Shown here piece after piece: positions 24,031 to 36,717 of a stretch of DNA of 64,000 bases. The first letter of the stretch is position 1, and each line of letters begins with the position of its first letter. The DNA is taken from contig NC_077248.1 of the NCBI RefSeq assembly GCF_947179165.1, forward strand, positions 9,297,256 to 9,361,255. Reading direction: 5' to 3'. The notes under the pieces were generated by a model that saw nothing but the letters and a program-made list of their open reading frames with translations, was not told the origin of the DNA and ran no database searches. Made by a program: the position numbers and the translations under genes. The stretch is from Solanum dulcamara. Its lineage: Eukaryota; Streptophyta; Magnoliopsida; Solanales; Solanaceae.

Positions 24031-24539
24031 AATGCTGAAAAATATAAACAGCCCGGATTGACACTGAATATGACAATCTTATTCGTTTGCTATTTTAAAA
24101 GATCTAGGATATCGACTCCATGTGAGGGTAGGATGATTATATCGAGTCTCAGATCAAGACTCCATTTTTGCTCCAGGATTGTTCATGCAAACAAGAAAAA
24201 TAATGACGAAATTAGCAAGATAATAATTTAGGATAACCTTTTATGATAATAACAATCAAAAATAAAAGAAGAACGGAGTAAATATTACCTGTTGCTGGGC
24301 AGTGAACGGAAAGACTTTGGTCACGAATATACCCTCGTTTTTCAAGTAAAATCTAGTTCAAATTGAGAGAAAATTCAAAAATTCTTTTACAAGAAGATAC
24401 TTAAAATGAGAGTGTGAGATTTTTTTTTAGTGTTCTTCCCTATTCTGTCTGTGTTCGTGTCCGCCCCCCCCTTGTTCTGTCTAATCCCTCTATTTTTAGG
24501 GAGATAGAAATTAAATAAAAATAAAAATAATAACGGATG

Positions 24540-24760
24540 ATTAAAATAATGCGGAGTGGGCGAAAAATATAAAATAATGCGAAACGGTGGAAAAATAATA
24601 ATTAATACGAAATGGGCGGAATATTTAAATAATGCGGAATGGGCGGATTATTAAAATAATACGGAACGGCGGAAAAATAATAATTAATACGAAATGGGCG
24701 GAATATTTAAATAATGCGGAATGGGCGGATTATTAAAATAATACGGAATGAATAGAAAAA
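24540..24760. repeat. Short GCGGAA-rich tandem repeat in Ogre LTR
   Basis: Units of roughly 90 bases, built from ATAATGCGGAATGGGCGGAT and ATTAATACGAAATGGGCGGA, are repeated two to three times. The same array with small changes is at 42,270-42,480 in the other LTR. It is followed by (AT)n at 24,783-24,830 and 24,890-24,925. Confidence 0.8.
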
Positions 24761-24777
24761 AAAAATAGCTGAAAGAA

Positions 24778-24830
<53 letters not shown>

Positions 24831-24887
24831 TGATAGGAAATTAATATATTTATTATTTATTTATTTTTCGGATGAAGATTTTTTTAT

Positions 24888-24927
<40 letters not shown>

Positions 24928-25652
24928 AAGTGGGGACAAAAGATTATGGGTTAATTAATATAATATTAATATAGGGTATGGGGAGGGGGCACGCGTGTCA
25001 GTTTTTTTTTTTTTTTTTTTATTAATATTTCGGAAGAATATATATGGGGAAGGGGGTGCACGCTTGGATTTGTTTATTATATATATATATATATATATAT
25101 TTTCGGAAGAATATATATGGGGACGCGTGGTATAAATTAATATTATTTATTTTTATTTCATTAATTATTTATTTTAAAAATAAAATCGGATGTGAATATA
25201 TATATTTTGAAAAAGAGATATAATATTAATATGGGTATATGTGCAGGGGACAAGCATGGAATAAAAAATGGTATAGTGATATGGGAAGGGGGACAAAACA
25301 TATAATAATATATATATTTTATTTATATTTTTTTATTTTTAAAAAATCGGATGAATTTTTATTATATATATATTTTTATTTTTATTATTTTTTTTTAAAA
25401 AAAATTTCGGATGAAAGAATACATATTTTTTTATTTTTTATACATATTTTTTATTTTTTAAATAGGAATTTATATATAGTTAAAATGGACAAAGAATGTT
25501 GGGCGGGCCACGCGTGGATTAAAATAATATTAATGATTTAATTTTTATTAAAAAGATAAATAAAAAATAATAATAATAAAAAAAAATCGGATGAATATAA
25601 TATATATATATATATATATATATTAAAATGGTACAAAAGTGCGGCGAAAAAA

Positions 25653-25707
<55 letters not shown>

Positions 25708-25895
25708 TCATTTTTTAAAATTATTTGGAATAAAAGAAAACAATTATATATTTTATTATTATTTAATGTTTATTATTATTTATTTTTATTTTTTAAATAG
25801 GGGACAACGGGTGATGAACATTATTAATATAGTATTAATATAGGTATGGGTAGTAAATTAAAATATATATTTTATTATTATTATTATTATTTTTT

Positions 25896-25929
<34 letters not shown>

Positions 25930-26764
25930 TTACGGAAGATTTTAATTATTTATTTATTTATTATTATTTTAAAAAAGGGACAAAAAGGTGTGCAGAATAT
26001 TCTTATTTTATTTTTAATTATTTTTATTTTCTGATGAATAAATAATATATATATATTTTAATTTCTTTATTTATTATTATTATTATTTATTTATTGATTT
26101 ATTTATTTTTATTTTTTTTGACGAGGAGATGACATATATATTATTTGCGTGTTGTAGTATTAATGGAAGAATAAAAATAATAAAAAAATTGTTAATTCAA
26201 TATTAATTATTTGTTATTTAGGAGAAATAATGAAAACGTAAAATTAATTAGTGAAATTGGTTATCAAATTAGACGAATTAATTTACGATCTTCTTAATTT
26301 TAACAAAAGTAAAATGATTAACCTCATTGTAACTAATTATTAATTTACGAAATAATTAATTATGGTAAATAATAATTTTCTTTTTATAAGTCAAAGTTAA
26401 ATATTACTAAGAGATAATGACTATATAACAAAAAAATGCATATGTTATGAAGATAACAAATTATTTAAAATACACTTGAAAATATGCATGGTTTTATAAA
26501 AGCCAATTATTTTAATTTAATTAAAATTGAAGAAGTCTAAAATTAAAATAAGATGAGCATGCATTAATTAATTAACAAACCTCTCATTTTTTACAAAGTA
26601 AATAATTAACTTCAGTTTAAATAAATTAACTTGAAATATGAGTCTATTAATTAAATTCAACTAATTAACAGAGCTATTTATTTTTAAAATAAAAATCTTT
26701 TGAAACAACAATTTTTTTTTGAATAAATAATAAAATATATTATATTCAAGAATTATTTTATAAA

Positions 26765-26797
<33 letters not shown>

Positions 26798-26955
26798 TAA
26801 ATTAATTTAAAATGATGATACCATATATGTATATTTCATTTTATTATTATTATTTAATTTTATATATATATTTTATTATTATTGTATTATTATTATTTAT
26901 TATTTATTTATTTTGTAAAAATTACGTTGTTGAGGATAAAAATTGGGTGTCAACA

Positions 26956-26970
26956 GCTGTCCCTCTTTGA
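26956..26970 (-). promoter_or_regulatory. Ogre polypurine tract
   Basis: On the minus strand, AAAGAGGGACAGC ends directly at the start of the 3' LTR. This is the expected place and composition for the primer of plus-strand DNA synthesis. The nested non-autonomous element has the closely related AAAGAAAGGGACAGC at the same place (47,698-47,714). Confidence 0.85.
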
Positions 26971-27659
26971 CCGAAGACGATGAAAGAGTTTTTGGGCAAA
27001 GAAGTTGACATAATAGCCAATTTTGTCCCGGCCATCAATGTTGAAATGAAGTTTATGAAAAATGAAGCGAAGCAAAAGGGAGCGTATTGACAATATAAAG
27101 AGATAAAGTGGAATTAAAAACCTGGACTCGACAAGGGGCGAGAATATTGGGAAGAACGAAGTAAAGCCTAACCCCAAAGAAATCGTCCCAATAACGAATA
27201 ATGGCGAGACTGGATTTTAAAACCTGAATTATGGAAGTAGGTTGAGTAGAGTTCGAGAGTAGATTCATGACCATTGTTGGTGAGTTTGACTTTCCAATAA
27301 ACATCCCCCGTTCACTGCTTAGAAACAATTTCACGTTATGCTGCGATTTCTGCAAAACTTAAATTTGATAAGACAATTAGTAAATATTAAATATAAAGCA
27401 ATGTGCAATAAGCTTATGGGAATGACATCTCTAGGGTGCGAGTATATATAATGCGGCCTTGCGAACCGTAATGATTAAATAAAACTTATGAAAATAGGGT
27501 TAGCCGATGACTCATGAGAATGATGTCTTTCAGCAATGATTAATGAAATGAGGCCTTAACCCAAATAATTTATGAAGATTGCAACTTCTCAAGTCAATGA
27601 TTAATGAAAATGATGTTTTTGCAAATATTGCAACTTTTGCAAGCGTTTTATGCAATTGT

Positions 27660-28545
27660 ATTTAAAGCATTTGTGCAAAGCAGTAAAAAAAACAATTGAG
27701 AGCCACATGGAGCGCAATAAAGCATTTGAATATATCGAAAAGCATTAGTGCAGTGCATTTGATAATATTTGAGAGTATTTGTGCAGTGCGTTTGAATATA
27801 TAAGAAAGCATTAGTGCGGTGCATTTAAATATATAAGAAGCATTTGTGCAGCACGTTTGAATATATCGAAAGCATTTGTGCAGTGCATTTGATAATGTTT
27901 GAAAGCATTTGTGCAATGTATTTGATAATATTTGAAAGCATTTGTGCAGTGCATTTGATAATGTTTGAAAGCATTTGTGCAGTGCATTTGATAATGTTTG
28001 AAAGCATTTGTGCAGTGCATTTGATAATGTTTGAAAGCACTTGTGCAGTGCATTTGATAATGTTTGAAAGCATTTGTGCAGTGCATTTGATAATGTTTGA
28101 AAGCATTTGTGCAGTGCATTTGATAATGTTTGAAAGCATTTGTGCAGTGCATTTGATAATATTTGAAAGCATTTGTGCAGTGCATTTGATAATAATTGAA
28201 AGCATTTGTGCAGTGCATTTGATAATATCTGAAAGTATTTGTGCAGTGCATTTGATAATATTTGAAAGTATTTGTGCAGTGCATTTGATAATATTTGAAA
28301 GCATTTGTGCAGTGCTTTTGATAATAATTGAAAGCATTTGTGCAGTGCTTTTGATAATAATTGAAAGCATTTGTGCAGTGCTTTTGATAATAATTGAAAG
28401 CATTTGTGCAGTGCATTTGAAAAGATTTCAAGACATCTGTGCGATGTGTTCGAAGATATCTGAAAGCATTTGTATAGCGTATTGCAAAAATTATTTGAAA
28501 GTATTCGTGGAGTGCATTTGAGAATATTTATGCGGGGCATTTAAT
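27660..28545. repeat. 33-bp tandem repeat array
   Basis: About 18-22 units, based on GAAAGCATTTGTGCAGTGC plus ATTTGATAATGTTT, are present. The core at 27,840-28,430 is highly regular, with variants at its edges. The unit length is a multiple of three and lacks stops in several frames, which produces overlapping ORFs (292, 206, 192 and 225 residues) with 11-residue periodicity. Arrays of this kind in the 3' region of Ogre-like elements are known to seed satellite DNA. Confidence 0.95.
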
Positions 28546-29284
28546 ATCATAGGTAGTACAACTGAAAATATTTGTGAAATCAAGATATTTAGAATTTTCG
28601 AGAAGCTTGATTTAAAACATAAATTTATAAGTAATTGAAACCATTCAGCATATGATCCTTCCGAGGCTGTAAATATGTTGACCTCTTTATTGGCCGATAA
28701 TTTTGGCAAGCCTGCATTCAAAGAAAAATTATGAGTTTTGGGGGGAGGTTGATTCGCATTGACTTTGAAGCCTTGGCTCTTCATACTCCTTCTTTCTTCA
28801 ACTTAGTTTGGACTTGCAATCCCCGTCTATTCTAAATCTTGGCTAATAAATAACAGGAAAATATTTGGTGTAAAGGTTCATATTAAAAGTAATAAGATAA
28901 ATTATATATATATATATAATAGTAAAGAATTTCTGCAAAATTTTAGATTGCGACATGTCGTGAAACGAAGCAAACGTCCTTTTCTGGAGTCTTTCTTCAA
29001 CCTGATTATTCTATTTCCCACATACTCTTCAATTTTCTTGACGTCTTCTTCTAATGTTGCCCGCAAAACTGTTCCAGTTTTGGTAAAGAGAGATAATGAT
29101 ATTTCATCATGATAACGAAAAGACCGAACCATACGTAATTCGTGAATACATTCCTTGAGAATTGAAATAAAGGGGACGAGTCTTTTACTGGTTGCCTAGG
29201 TATCCAACATGAACTAGACTATACATAATTATCATATACGAAATAATAATAAGAATGAGGGAAATGAAAATTTTCTCATAATGT

Positions 29285-29345
29285 GACCGAAGCCGATACA
29301 GGCTGCCTACGTATCCCACCAAGGGAATCAGGCCAGGCGTAGTTC
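29285..29345. repeat. Shared ~60-nt motif, Ogre copy 1
   Basis: The motif reads GACCGAAGCC, GGCTGCCTACGTATCCC, then AAGGGAATCAGGCC and GCGTAGTTC. A second copy lies at 29,388-29,449 and a partial one at 29,176-29,220. Three more copies occur in the nested element. All are in the same orientation. Confidence 0.85.
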
Positions 29346-29387
29346 ATAGTACATAACAATGGGATCTTCTTTATAATTTTCCTAAGT

Positions 29388-29449
29388 GACCAGACCCGAT
29401 ATGGGTTTCCTACGTATCCCGCCAAGGGAATCAGGTCGGAACGTAGTTC
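29388..29449. repeat. Shared ~60-nt motif, Ogre copy 2
   Basis: It has the blocks GACCAGACCC, TTTCCTACGTATCCCGCC, AAGGGAATCAGGTCGG and ACGTAGTTC. It lies about 45 bases after copy 1, near the end of the pol frame. Confidence 0.85.
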
Positions 29450-29493
29450 TTCAATATTACATAAAATATTACATGAAAATAATATAAAGGCTC

Positions 29494-32400
29494 CTAGACA
29501 TAGTATTTCTTAATCGCATCTGAATTGATGGCTTTCGGCCATATCTTTCCGTCCATTTCTGCTAGAATCACCGCTCCTCCAGTCAACACTCTGTGAACCA
29601 CATAAGGCCCATGTCAATTAGGCGCAAACTTCCCCTTAGCTTCTTCTTGGTGCGGGAATATCCGTTTTAACACCAATTGTCCCGGCTTAAACTATCTCAG
29701 TCTTACCTTTTTATTGAAAGCTTTGGCCATCCTATGTTGATAAAGTTGTCCGTGACAAACTGCATTCATTCTTTTTTCATCAATGAGCATCAATTGTTCA
29801 TATCGGCTTTGTATCCATTTGGCATCACTCAACTCAGCTTCTTGGATTATCCTCAGAGATGGTATCTCAACTTCCATTAGTAATACTGCTTTTGTTCCAT
29901 AAACCAAAAGATAAGGTGTTGCCCCAGTCGAAGTCCTAATCGTGGTGCGATAGCCAAGGAGGGCAAACAGTAAATTTTCATGCCAATGCTTATAATTATC
30001 AATCATCTTTCGCAATATTCTTTTGATATTCTTGTTGGCAGCCTCAACTGCTCCATTCATCTGTGGTCGATAAGGAGTAGAATTGCGGTGAATGATTTTG
30101 AACTTATCACATATCTCATGCATCAAACCGCTATTAAGGTTAGCTCCATTATCTGTTATAATCGAATGGGGGATGCCAAATCTACAAACTATGTTATTGC
30201 GAACGAAATCTGTCACCACCTTTTTTGTCACAGACTTATGTGAGGATGCTTCTACCCATTTTGTGAAGTAATCGATAGCTACCAAAATGAACCTGTGTCC
30301 ATTTGATGCGGCTGGCTCAATAGGACCGATGACATCCATGCCCCAGGCTACGAACGGCCAAGGAGAACTCGTCACATTGAGTTCATTCGGTGGAACTCGG
30401 ATCAAATCACCATGAATCTGACATTGATGACATTTCCTCACAAAGCGAATGCAGTCTGTTTCCATAGTCATCCAGAAATATCCGGCCCGCACAATCTTCT
30501 TTGCCAAAGTAAAACCATTCATGTGTGGCCCGCAAGTACCCCCATGTATTTCTTCAATCAACTTGCTCGCCTCTTGGGAGTCAACACACCTTAATAAACC
30601 TAAATCTGGAGTCCTCCTATAAAGGATTTCTCCACTTAAGAAAAAGTGATTTGCAAGCCTCCGCAGTGTTCTCTTTTGAATATTGCTTATGCCTTCTGGA
30701 TAATCTCCTTCTTTGAGATACCTCACAATATCATAGTACCATGGTTCTCCATCCATTTCTTCATCCACATGGAAACAATAGGCCGGTTGATCCTGCACAT
30801 TTATTTTGATTGGATCTATGTAATTCTTGTCTGGATGTTGAATCATAGAAGACATGGTTGCCAAGGCATCTGCGAATTCATTTTGAGCTCTAAGAATATG
30901 CCTGAACTCTATCTTGATAAATTTCTTGCATATATCCTTCACACATTGCAAATAGGGGAGTATCTTCACATTCTTGGTGCTCCATTCGCCTTGTACCTGG
31001 TGAATCAATAAGTCTGAGTCACCTATAACCAACAATTCTTGTATATTCATATCAACAGCCATTCTGAGTCCAAGAATACAAGCTTCATACTCCGCCATAT
31101 TGTTAGTGCATAGAAACTTGAATTTCGCTGAGACTGGATAATGTTGACCTGATTCTGAGACAAGCACTGCCCCAGCACCGACTCTTTTAGAATTTGCAGC
31201 ACCATCAAAGAACATCCTCCACCCATGATATTCTTCTAAAATATCCTCTCCAATAAATAACATCTCTTCATCAGGGAAATAAGTTTTAAGAGGCTCGTAC
31301 TCTTCATCCACAGGGTTTTCAGCAAGATGATCAGCAAGCGCCTGTCCCTTGATGGTCTTCTGAGTGACATAAATAATATCGAATTCACTTAGTAAAATTT
31401 GCCATTTTGCCAACTTCCCCGTTGGCATAGGCTTCTGAAATATGTATTTGAGTGGATCCATCCTTGAGATGAGAAAAGTGGTATACGCGCATAAGTAATG
31501 TCTTAACTTTTGTGCAACCCAAGTCAAGGCACAACAAGTGCGTTCCAATAAAGTATACCGGGCTTCATAAGGCGTGAATTTCTTGCTCAAGTAGTATATA
31601 GCATGTTCTTTCCTCCCAGTTTCATCATGTTGTCCTAACACACATCTAAATGCATTGTCCGATACTGACATATATAGTAGCAATGGTCTCCCTGGTTTTG
31701 GAGGCAGCAAGACGGGCGGACTAGACAAGTACTCCTTGATTCTGTCAAAAGCTTGTTGACAATCTTCAGTCCATTTAATGGCAGTGTCTTTCCTCAACAA
31801 CTTGAAGATTGGTTCACAAATTATAGTCGACTATGCAATGAATCGACTAATGTAATTTAATCGACCAAGAAAACTCATTACATCCTTTCGACTCTTTGGA
31901 TGGGGCAAGTCTTGAATAGCCTTTATTTTTGAAGGATCCAATTCTATGCCCTTCCTACTCACAATGAAACCCAATAACTTTCCAGCAGGGACACCAAATG
32001 CACACTTTACAGGATTTAATTTCAGATTATACCGCCTCAACCTATCAAAGAACTTCTTCAAATCTGTGAGGTGATTGGAGCTCTTTTGTGACTTGATAAT
32101 GACATCATCTACATAGACTTCAATCTCCTTATGGATCATGTCATGAAAAATGGTAGTCATAGCTCTCATGTATGTTGCTCTTGCATTCTTGAGTCCGAAA
32201 GGCATTACTCGATAACAATACACTCCCCAAGGTGTGATGAATGCCGTTTTATCAGCGTCTTCTTCATCCATTAGAATCTGATGGTAGCCTGCAAAGCAAT
32301 CAACAAATGACTGCAACTCATGCTTTGCACAATTATCAATAAGTATGTGAATGTTTGGAAGTGGAAAATCATCTTTCGGACTGGCCTTGTTGAGGTCTCG

Positions 32401-32944
32401 ATAGTCTACACATACTCTGATTTTTCCATCTTTCTTTGGCACTGGCACTATATTAGCTAACCATGTAGGATACTTTGTGACTCGGATGACGTTGGCGTCG
32501 ATTTGCTTAGAAACTTCTTCCTTAACTTTTAAACTCAGATCAGGCTTGATCTTCCTTGGCTTTTGCTTGACTGGGGGACAAGATGGATCAGTTGGCAACT
32601 TATGTGAAACAATGTTTGTGCTTAGACCCGGCATATCATCATAAGACCATGCAAATACATCCATATATTATCCCAAAAGATCAATAAGTTCCTTTCTTTG
32701 AGACGGAGTCAAATGGATGCTAATTCTTGTTTCTTTCATTAGTTCTGAATCTCCCAAATTTACCGTCTCAGTTTCATCCAAATTTGGCTTTATTTTATTC
32801 TCAAAATGTTCAAAATCTTCAGTCAACTCTTCAGGTTGCACCTCTTCTTCATATTCCGCAAAAGATTGCTCGGTATTTGAGATTTGTTTGCTCATTTCAT
32901 TACATGTCACATTCTCGGTATTGGCAGATTCATTAATTTGCTCG
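29494..32944 (-). pseudogene. Ogre pol: RT, dual RNase H, integrase
   Basis: One frame encodes reverse transcriptase (32,664-31,831: KKDGKIRVCVDYRDLNKASP, MPFGLKNARATY, catalytic YVDDVIIKS), a gypsy RNase H (31,780-31,400: LLLYMSVSDNAFRCVLGQ, ALTWVAQKLRHYL), and a second archaeal-type RNase H (about 31,215-30,860: FFDGAANSKRVGAGAVL, NNMAEYEACILGL, VIGDSDLLIHQVQGEW). Integrase follows, with a His/Cys finger ending CHQCQ, the acidic residues in WGMDVIGP and TDNGANL, and a Glu in NGAVEAANKN. Two RNase H domains are a hallmark of the Tat/Ogre group. In-frame stops lie at 32,668, 31,831, 29,692 and 29,614; there is no frameshift. The final stop is at 29,494. The first codon is completed across the intron at 32,945-33,139. 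Confidence 0.93.
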
Positions 32945-33139
32945 CTGAAAGGGAGTAAAAAATAAATAAATAAAATTTATAATTAAATACAAAATTTTGA
33001 ATTTTAAAGTAGAAAATATGGCTTAGATGTGGCATTTAAGATTTCAAAAGTGGAGGCAAAATATTTAAAGATTCTTAAACATGATTCAGGCCTCAATTTT
33101 GAATTATGTTATTTCATTAATTCTAGTACAAACATCTAC
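32945..33139 (-). other. Ogre intron between protease and RT
   Basis: On the minus strand the intron begins GTAGATG after AAAATCTTG and ends TTTTACTCCCTTTCAG. It is 195 bases and AT-rich, with a good pyrimidine tract. Joining the flanks across it keeps the gag-protease frame open into the RT frame, whereas without splicing the frame stops at 33,136-33,138. Ogre elements are known to have an intron at this position. The exact ends are inferred from sequence. Confidence 0.85.
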
Positions 33140-36100
33140 CAAGATTTTCGAGGAAACGGGGATGGGTTATAAGTCCAATTGTTCAAAGCATCTCCAGGCT
33201 CCACATCCCATATGGTCGGAATCTCGGTACAATCCTCCAAGATCATGTTGCATTCCACTTCTTCTATAAATAAGTTTTTGAGTCCTTCCACGAGGGTGTT
33301 TTCAGCGTCTTCCTCTGATTCCTTTATAATATATGCCTTGGAAAATGACTGATTCAAGTGCGGAATGGGATGGGGCAATGAAATGACACTTTTCCTTTTG
33401 AGATCGGCCAATGAGACTTCTTCAGGAGTAGGCTTGTATCCCAAACCAAAGGTGTATTTCTGGCCCGACAATTGAATTGGTTCCACTATTCCACCTAAGT
33501 TCACTCCAAGACCTCGACCAGGCATGAAACCATTCTTCAACATTTCCCAAGCCACCATCACAAGCACACGTGGTAACTTTACCCTTTCGGTTTGATAAAA
33601 ACACATAATCTCTTTAGTATGGAACACAGACCCATCCAGTTCTTCCATACTTTCAACAACAGGGATTGAATTCTCAGGATACATGGAATTACTACCTTCT
33701 TCATGAACAATAATCTCGTGGTGGTTCCAAACAAATTTCAAATTTTGGTGCAGGGTAGAAGGGACCACACCAGCCATATGGATCCAAGGCCTCCCAAGCA
33801 ATAAATTGTAACTAGCAGGTATGTCCAATACTTGGAATTCTACCACGAACTCCTCGGGTCCAATTTGCAGTGGCAAATCAATTTCGCCAATGACTCCCCT
33901 TTGTGTTCCATCAAAACCTCTAACCCTCACATGGCTTTCACGAATTTTCCCGATATTAATTCCCAAAGCTCGAAGGGTATTGAAAGGACATATGTTAACA
34001 GCTGAACCATTGTCAATCAGAACTCTAGAAACAAACTTGTCCCTACACCTGACAGTGATATTCAATGCTTTGTTATGTCCCAAACCTTCAGATGGTAATT
34101 CCTCTTCGTGAAAACAGACTTTGTTTGCTTCCAAAACCTGCCCTACTATGGTTGAAAGATTCTCACTTGTGATATTGGCCGGAACATAAGCTTCACTTAG
34201 AACTTTCACCAAAGCGCTCCTGTGAGTTTCAGAACTCATCAATAATGACATCAAGGAAATTTGGGCGGGAGTCTTCTTCAACTGTTCAACAACAGAATAT
34301 TCTTTTGTTGACATTTTCCTCCAAAAATCCTCTATTTCAGCTTCTGTCACAACTTTCTTTTGGTTAACTTCCTTATTCGGTACGATTCGTGCAACACCTT
34401 CAGGGGCATAACATCGCCCCGATCTTGTCATTTCGGCAGCAGCAACTTCTACAACTACCTTTCCTTTTCCTTTGTCCTTTGTGTCAGTTGAGTAACTCCA
34501 GGGAACTGCTTTAGTATCAAAATGAGTTGATTGAGCAACCAAAACCGTAATCTTAGGTTTAGGAACCAAAACTTCCACTTCAAATGGCGCTCGCGCCTGG
34601 ATTGTGATAATGGGAGCAATAAAGGCAGATGCCATAACATTCTTCTCTTCTTTGATTGGTAAAATAGTCCCTTCCAAATTGCATTCTTCATCAATGGTGA
34701 TCATGTTCACATTCTCATGATTTGGAAGAGGATTGTTATTTACATTGGGGGCAGCACCTCTGAGTTGAATAACTCCTTCTTTAATTAATGCCTCAATCTT
34801 GTCCTTGAGAGTAAGACAGTTCTCGGTGTCATGTCCAGCAGCTCCAGAGTGATAGACGCAATGCTTAGTGTCATCATACCATCCGGGAAGGGGGTTGGGA
34901 ATTCGTGCTTGGATTGGTTGGAGTATCCCTGCGGTTCTCAACCTTTCATATAGTTGGGATAAAGGTTCGGCTAAAGGTGTATAGGTTTTGGGTGGTCTTC
35001 TTTCAAAGTTTGGGCGGGGCCTTGGTGGATTTGATGGGCGAATTTGTGTTTGATAATGGGATTGAGGTGGGTATGTAGGTCGGTATTGTGAGGGATTTGG
35101 ATAAGTGGGCGCTCTGGATGGATAATATATTGGCTGAGTAGTGTAAACTGGATAAGGGGCGACAAAAGGCTGGTAATATGGTTGAGGGACTTGGGTATAC
35201 TGACTATGGTATGAAGGTTGGGGTAAAGGGTTTTGGTATGTTAACATTTGGTTTGGCCTACGTTCCTGGATGGTCATGACAGCGGACACTCCGTCCTTCT
35301 TCTTCTTAAAGGCTCCTCCAATTGAATCTGACTGAATTGCTTTACTTGTTGCTTGTAAGGCTGCCAAATTAGTGATTCTGCCAGTTTTAATACCTTCTTC
35401 AATGAATTCTCCCATCCTTACAACTTCAAAGAACTTTTGTCCTACCATGTTTATCATCTTCTCATAATACGTTGCATCCTTTTGAGATTGTATAAAAAGG
35501 GAGGTCATCTCACTTTCTGTCATCGAAGGTTGAACCTTTGCAGCATCTGCTCTCCATCTCATGGCATATTCTCTAAAAGACTCCATCGACGTTTTTTCTA
35601 ATTTCATCAAATAGAATCTATCTGGTATGGCCTCAGTGTTAAACTTGAACCTATCCATGAAATCCTGTGCCATGATACTCCAATTATGCCATTTCTTCGG
35701 ATCTTGACTTGTATACCAATCCAATGCTTCTCCTGTCAAACTCCTTATGAATAATTTCATTCTAATGGCCTCATCTTTCCCCACTCCAACTAGCTTGTCA
35801 CAATACGATCTTAAATGAGCTCGTGGATTTCCCTTCCCATCAAACACATCAAATTTTGGTACTTTATATCCTGCAGGCAACTCGACATCAGGATGAACAC
35901 ATAAATCCTCATACTCAAATCCTTCGCACTCTTTGTGAAGTTGGATACTTTTGAACGCTTCTTTCAAATTACGAATCTCCCTAGCTACACTTTCATCTAT
36001 TTTTGATCTGGCCTTTCTCTCCATCTCCTCATATGGATCGACTTCTGGCATGGTTGGTATTGGAGTAATGAAAGGTTGAGCTTCTGTTACGTATACTTGT

Positions 36101-36717
36101 GGCACATATTGCATGTTAGGAGTTGTAGTATGTGTCACAGGTATATGTTGGATCATTTGGTATTTTTGGATGAGCGAGTTGGTTTGGGTAAGTGGGTTAG
36201 TTTCAGTGAGTGGAGCTTGGGTAAGTGTAGTTTGGAGGACTGGAGTTTGGGAAACATAAGGGGTAGTGAAAGGTAGTGGATTGGTTTGTTGTGAGTTGAT
36301 GTTTGCGAAATTGACTTGTGGTTGGTTGACGGGTTGTTTAGGAGCAGTCATATTGGTTTTGAAAGGGGAAGGATTTGGAAGGAAGTCTTGAGGCGAGGGA
36401 GAGTCAACAGGTGGAATAGTTGCATCTGCCCCATGTTCGGGAAGTGGTGTATTTAGGCTAATGGACAAATTGGTAAGGTTTCGAAGTCGATCGATCTCTC
36501 TTTGCATATTGGCCATTTGTTGCATCAGGTTAGCAATATGTTCATTATAAGAAATAGGATCCCTTCTTTCTGAAGCCTCAGGTTCATCTCTTGGGATAGT
36601 GACAAGTCCTAAACCATCTTGATCGGATGCACTTGAACCAGTCATGTCGGCGGGTGATCGGCCTTTTGATCTAGTGAAGTATGGATGATCCGCCAGTTCG
36701 CAGTCAATACGAATCAA
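33140..36717 (-). CDS. Ogre gag-protease (first exon of ORF2)
   Basis: This long open frame of 1,193 codons includes a few intronic codons at its end. In order it has: a coiled coil (about 58-80, HIANLMQQMANMQREIDRL); a Pro/Gln/Thr-rich linker; the retrotransposon gag domain (about 235-470, with FDVFDGKGNPRAHLRSYC, LTGEALDWYTSQ and AMRWRADAAKV); a Tyr/Pro-rich segment; a modified zinc knuckle (about 640, CVYHSGAAGHDTENC); a retropepsin-like protease with VLIDNGSAVNICP (Asp-Asn-Gly instead of Asp-Thr-Gly); and a G-patch (about 1,070-1,110, NGFMPGRGLGVNLGG). Gag builds the particle, and the protease cuts the polyprotein. No stop interrupts it. The start at 36,717 is the first Met after a noncoding leader; another start is possible. 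Confidence 0.92.

Larger units (their letters stand above)
22198..26955 (-). repeat. Ogre 3' LTR (4,758 bases)
   Basis: On the minus strand it runs TGTTGACACCCAATTT to GGGGTATAACA. It matches 39,164-42,602 plus 61,344-63,376. By eye the unique parts differ at about 0.3-1.3 percent of sites (6 differences over the first ~480 bases, about 2 over 23,974-24,540). It lacks about 715 bases of AAT-repeat sequence that the other LTR has (40,410-41,150). It holds long (AAT)n, (AT)n and GCGGAA-rich repeats and no gene. Confidence 0.92.
26971..29493 (-). other. Ogre 3' untranslated region
   Basis: This 2.5-kb noncoding region lies between the end of the pol frame and the polypurine tract. It holds a 33-base tandem array (27,660-28,545), degenerate AATGATGTCTTT-type repeats (27,420-27,640), and two good plus one partial copies of a ~60-base motif shared with the nested element (29,176-29,449). 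ORFs at 26,950-27,355, 28,491-28,784 and 28,902-29,132 show no known domain. Confidence 0.75.

Noticed and set aside
24783..26100. Short Tyr/Ile/Phe-rich ORFs around (AT)n tracts
   Set aside because: Low-complexity LTR sequence; the same ORFs recur with altered length near 62,247.
27840..28430. Regular 33-bp repeats resembling a CRISPR array
   Set aside because: The units are directly adjacent with no spacers of unique sequence, and the genome is a plant nucleus.
27662..28540. ORFs of 292, 206, 192 and 225 residues with 11-residue periodicity
   Set aside because: They are by-products of the 33-bp tandem array. Several frames on both strands are open at once and none has a known domain.
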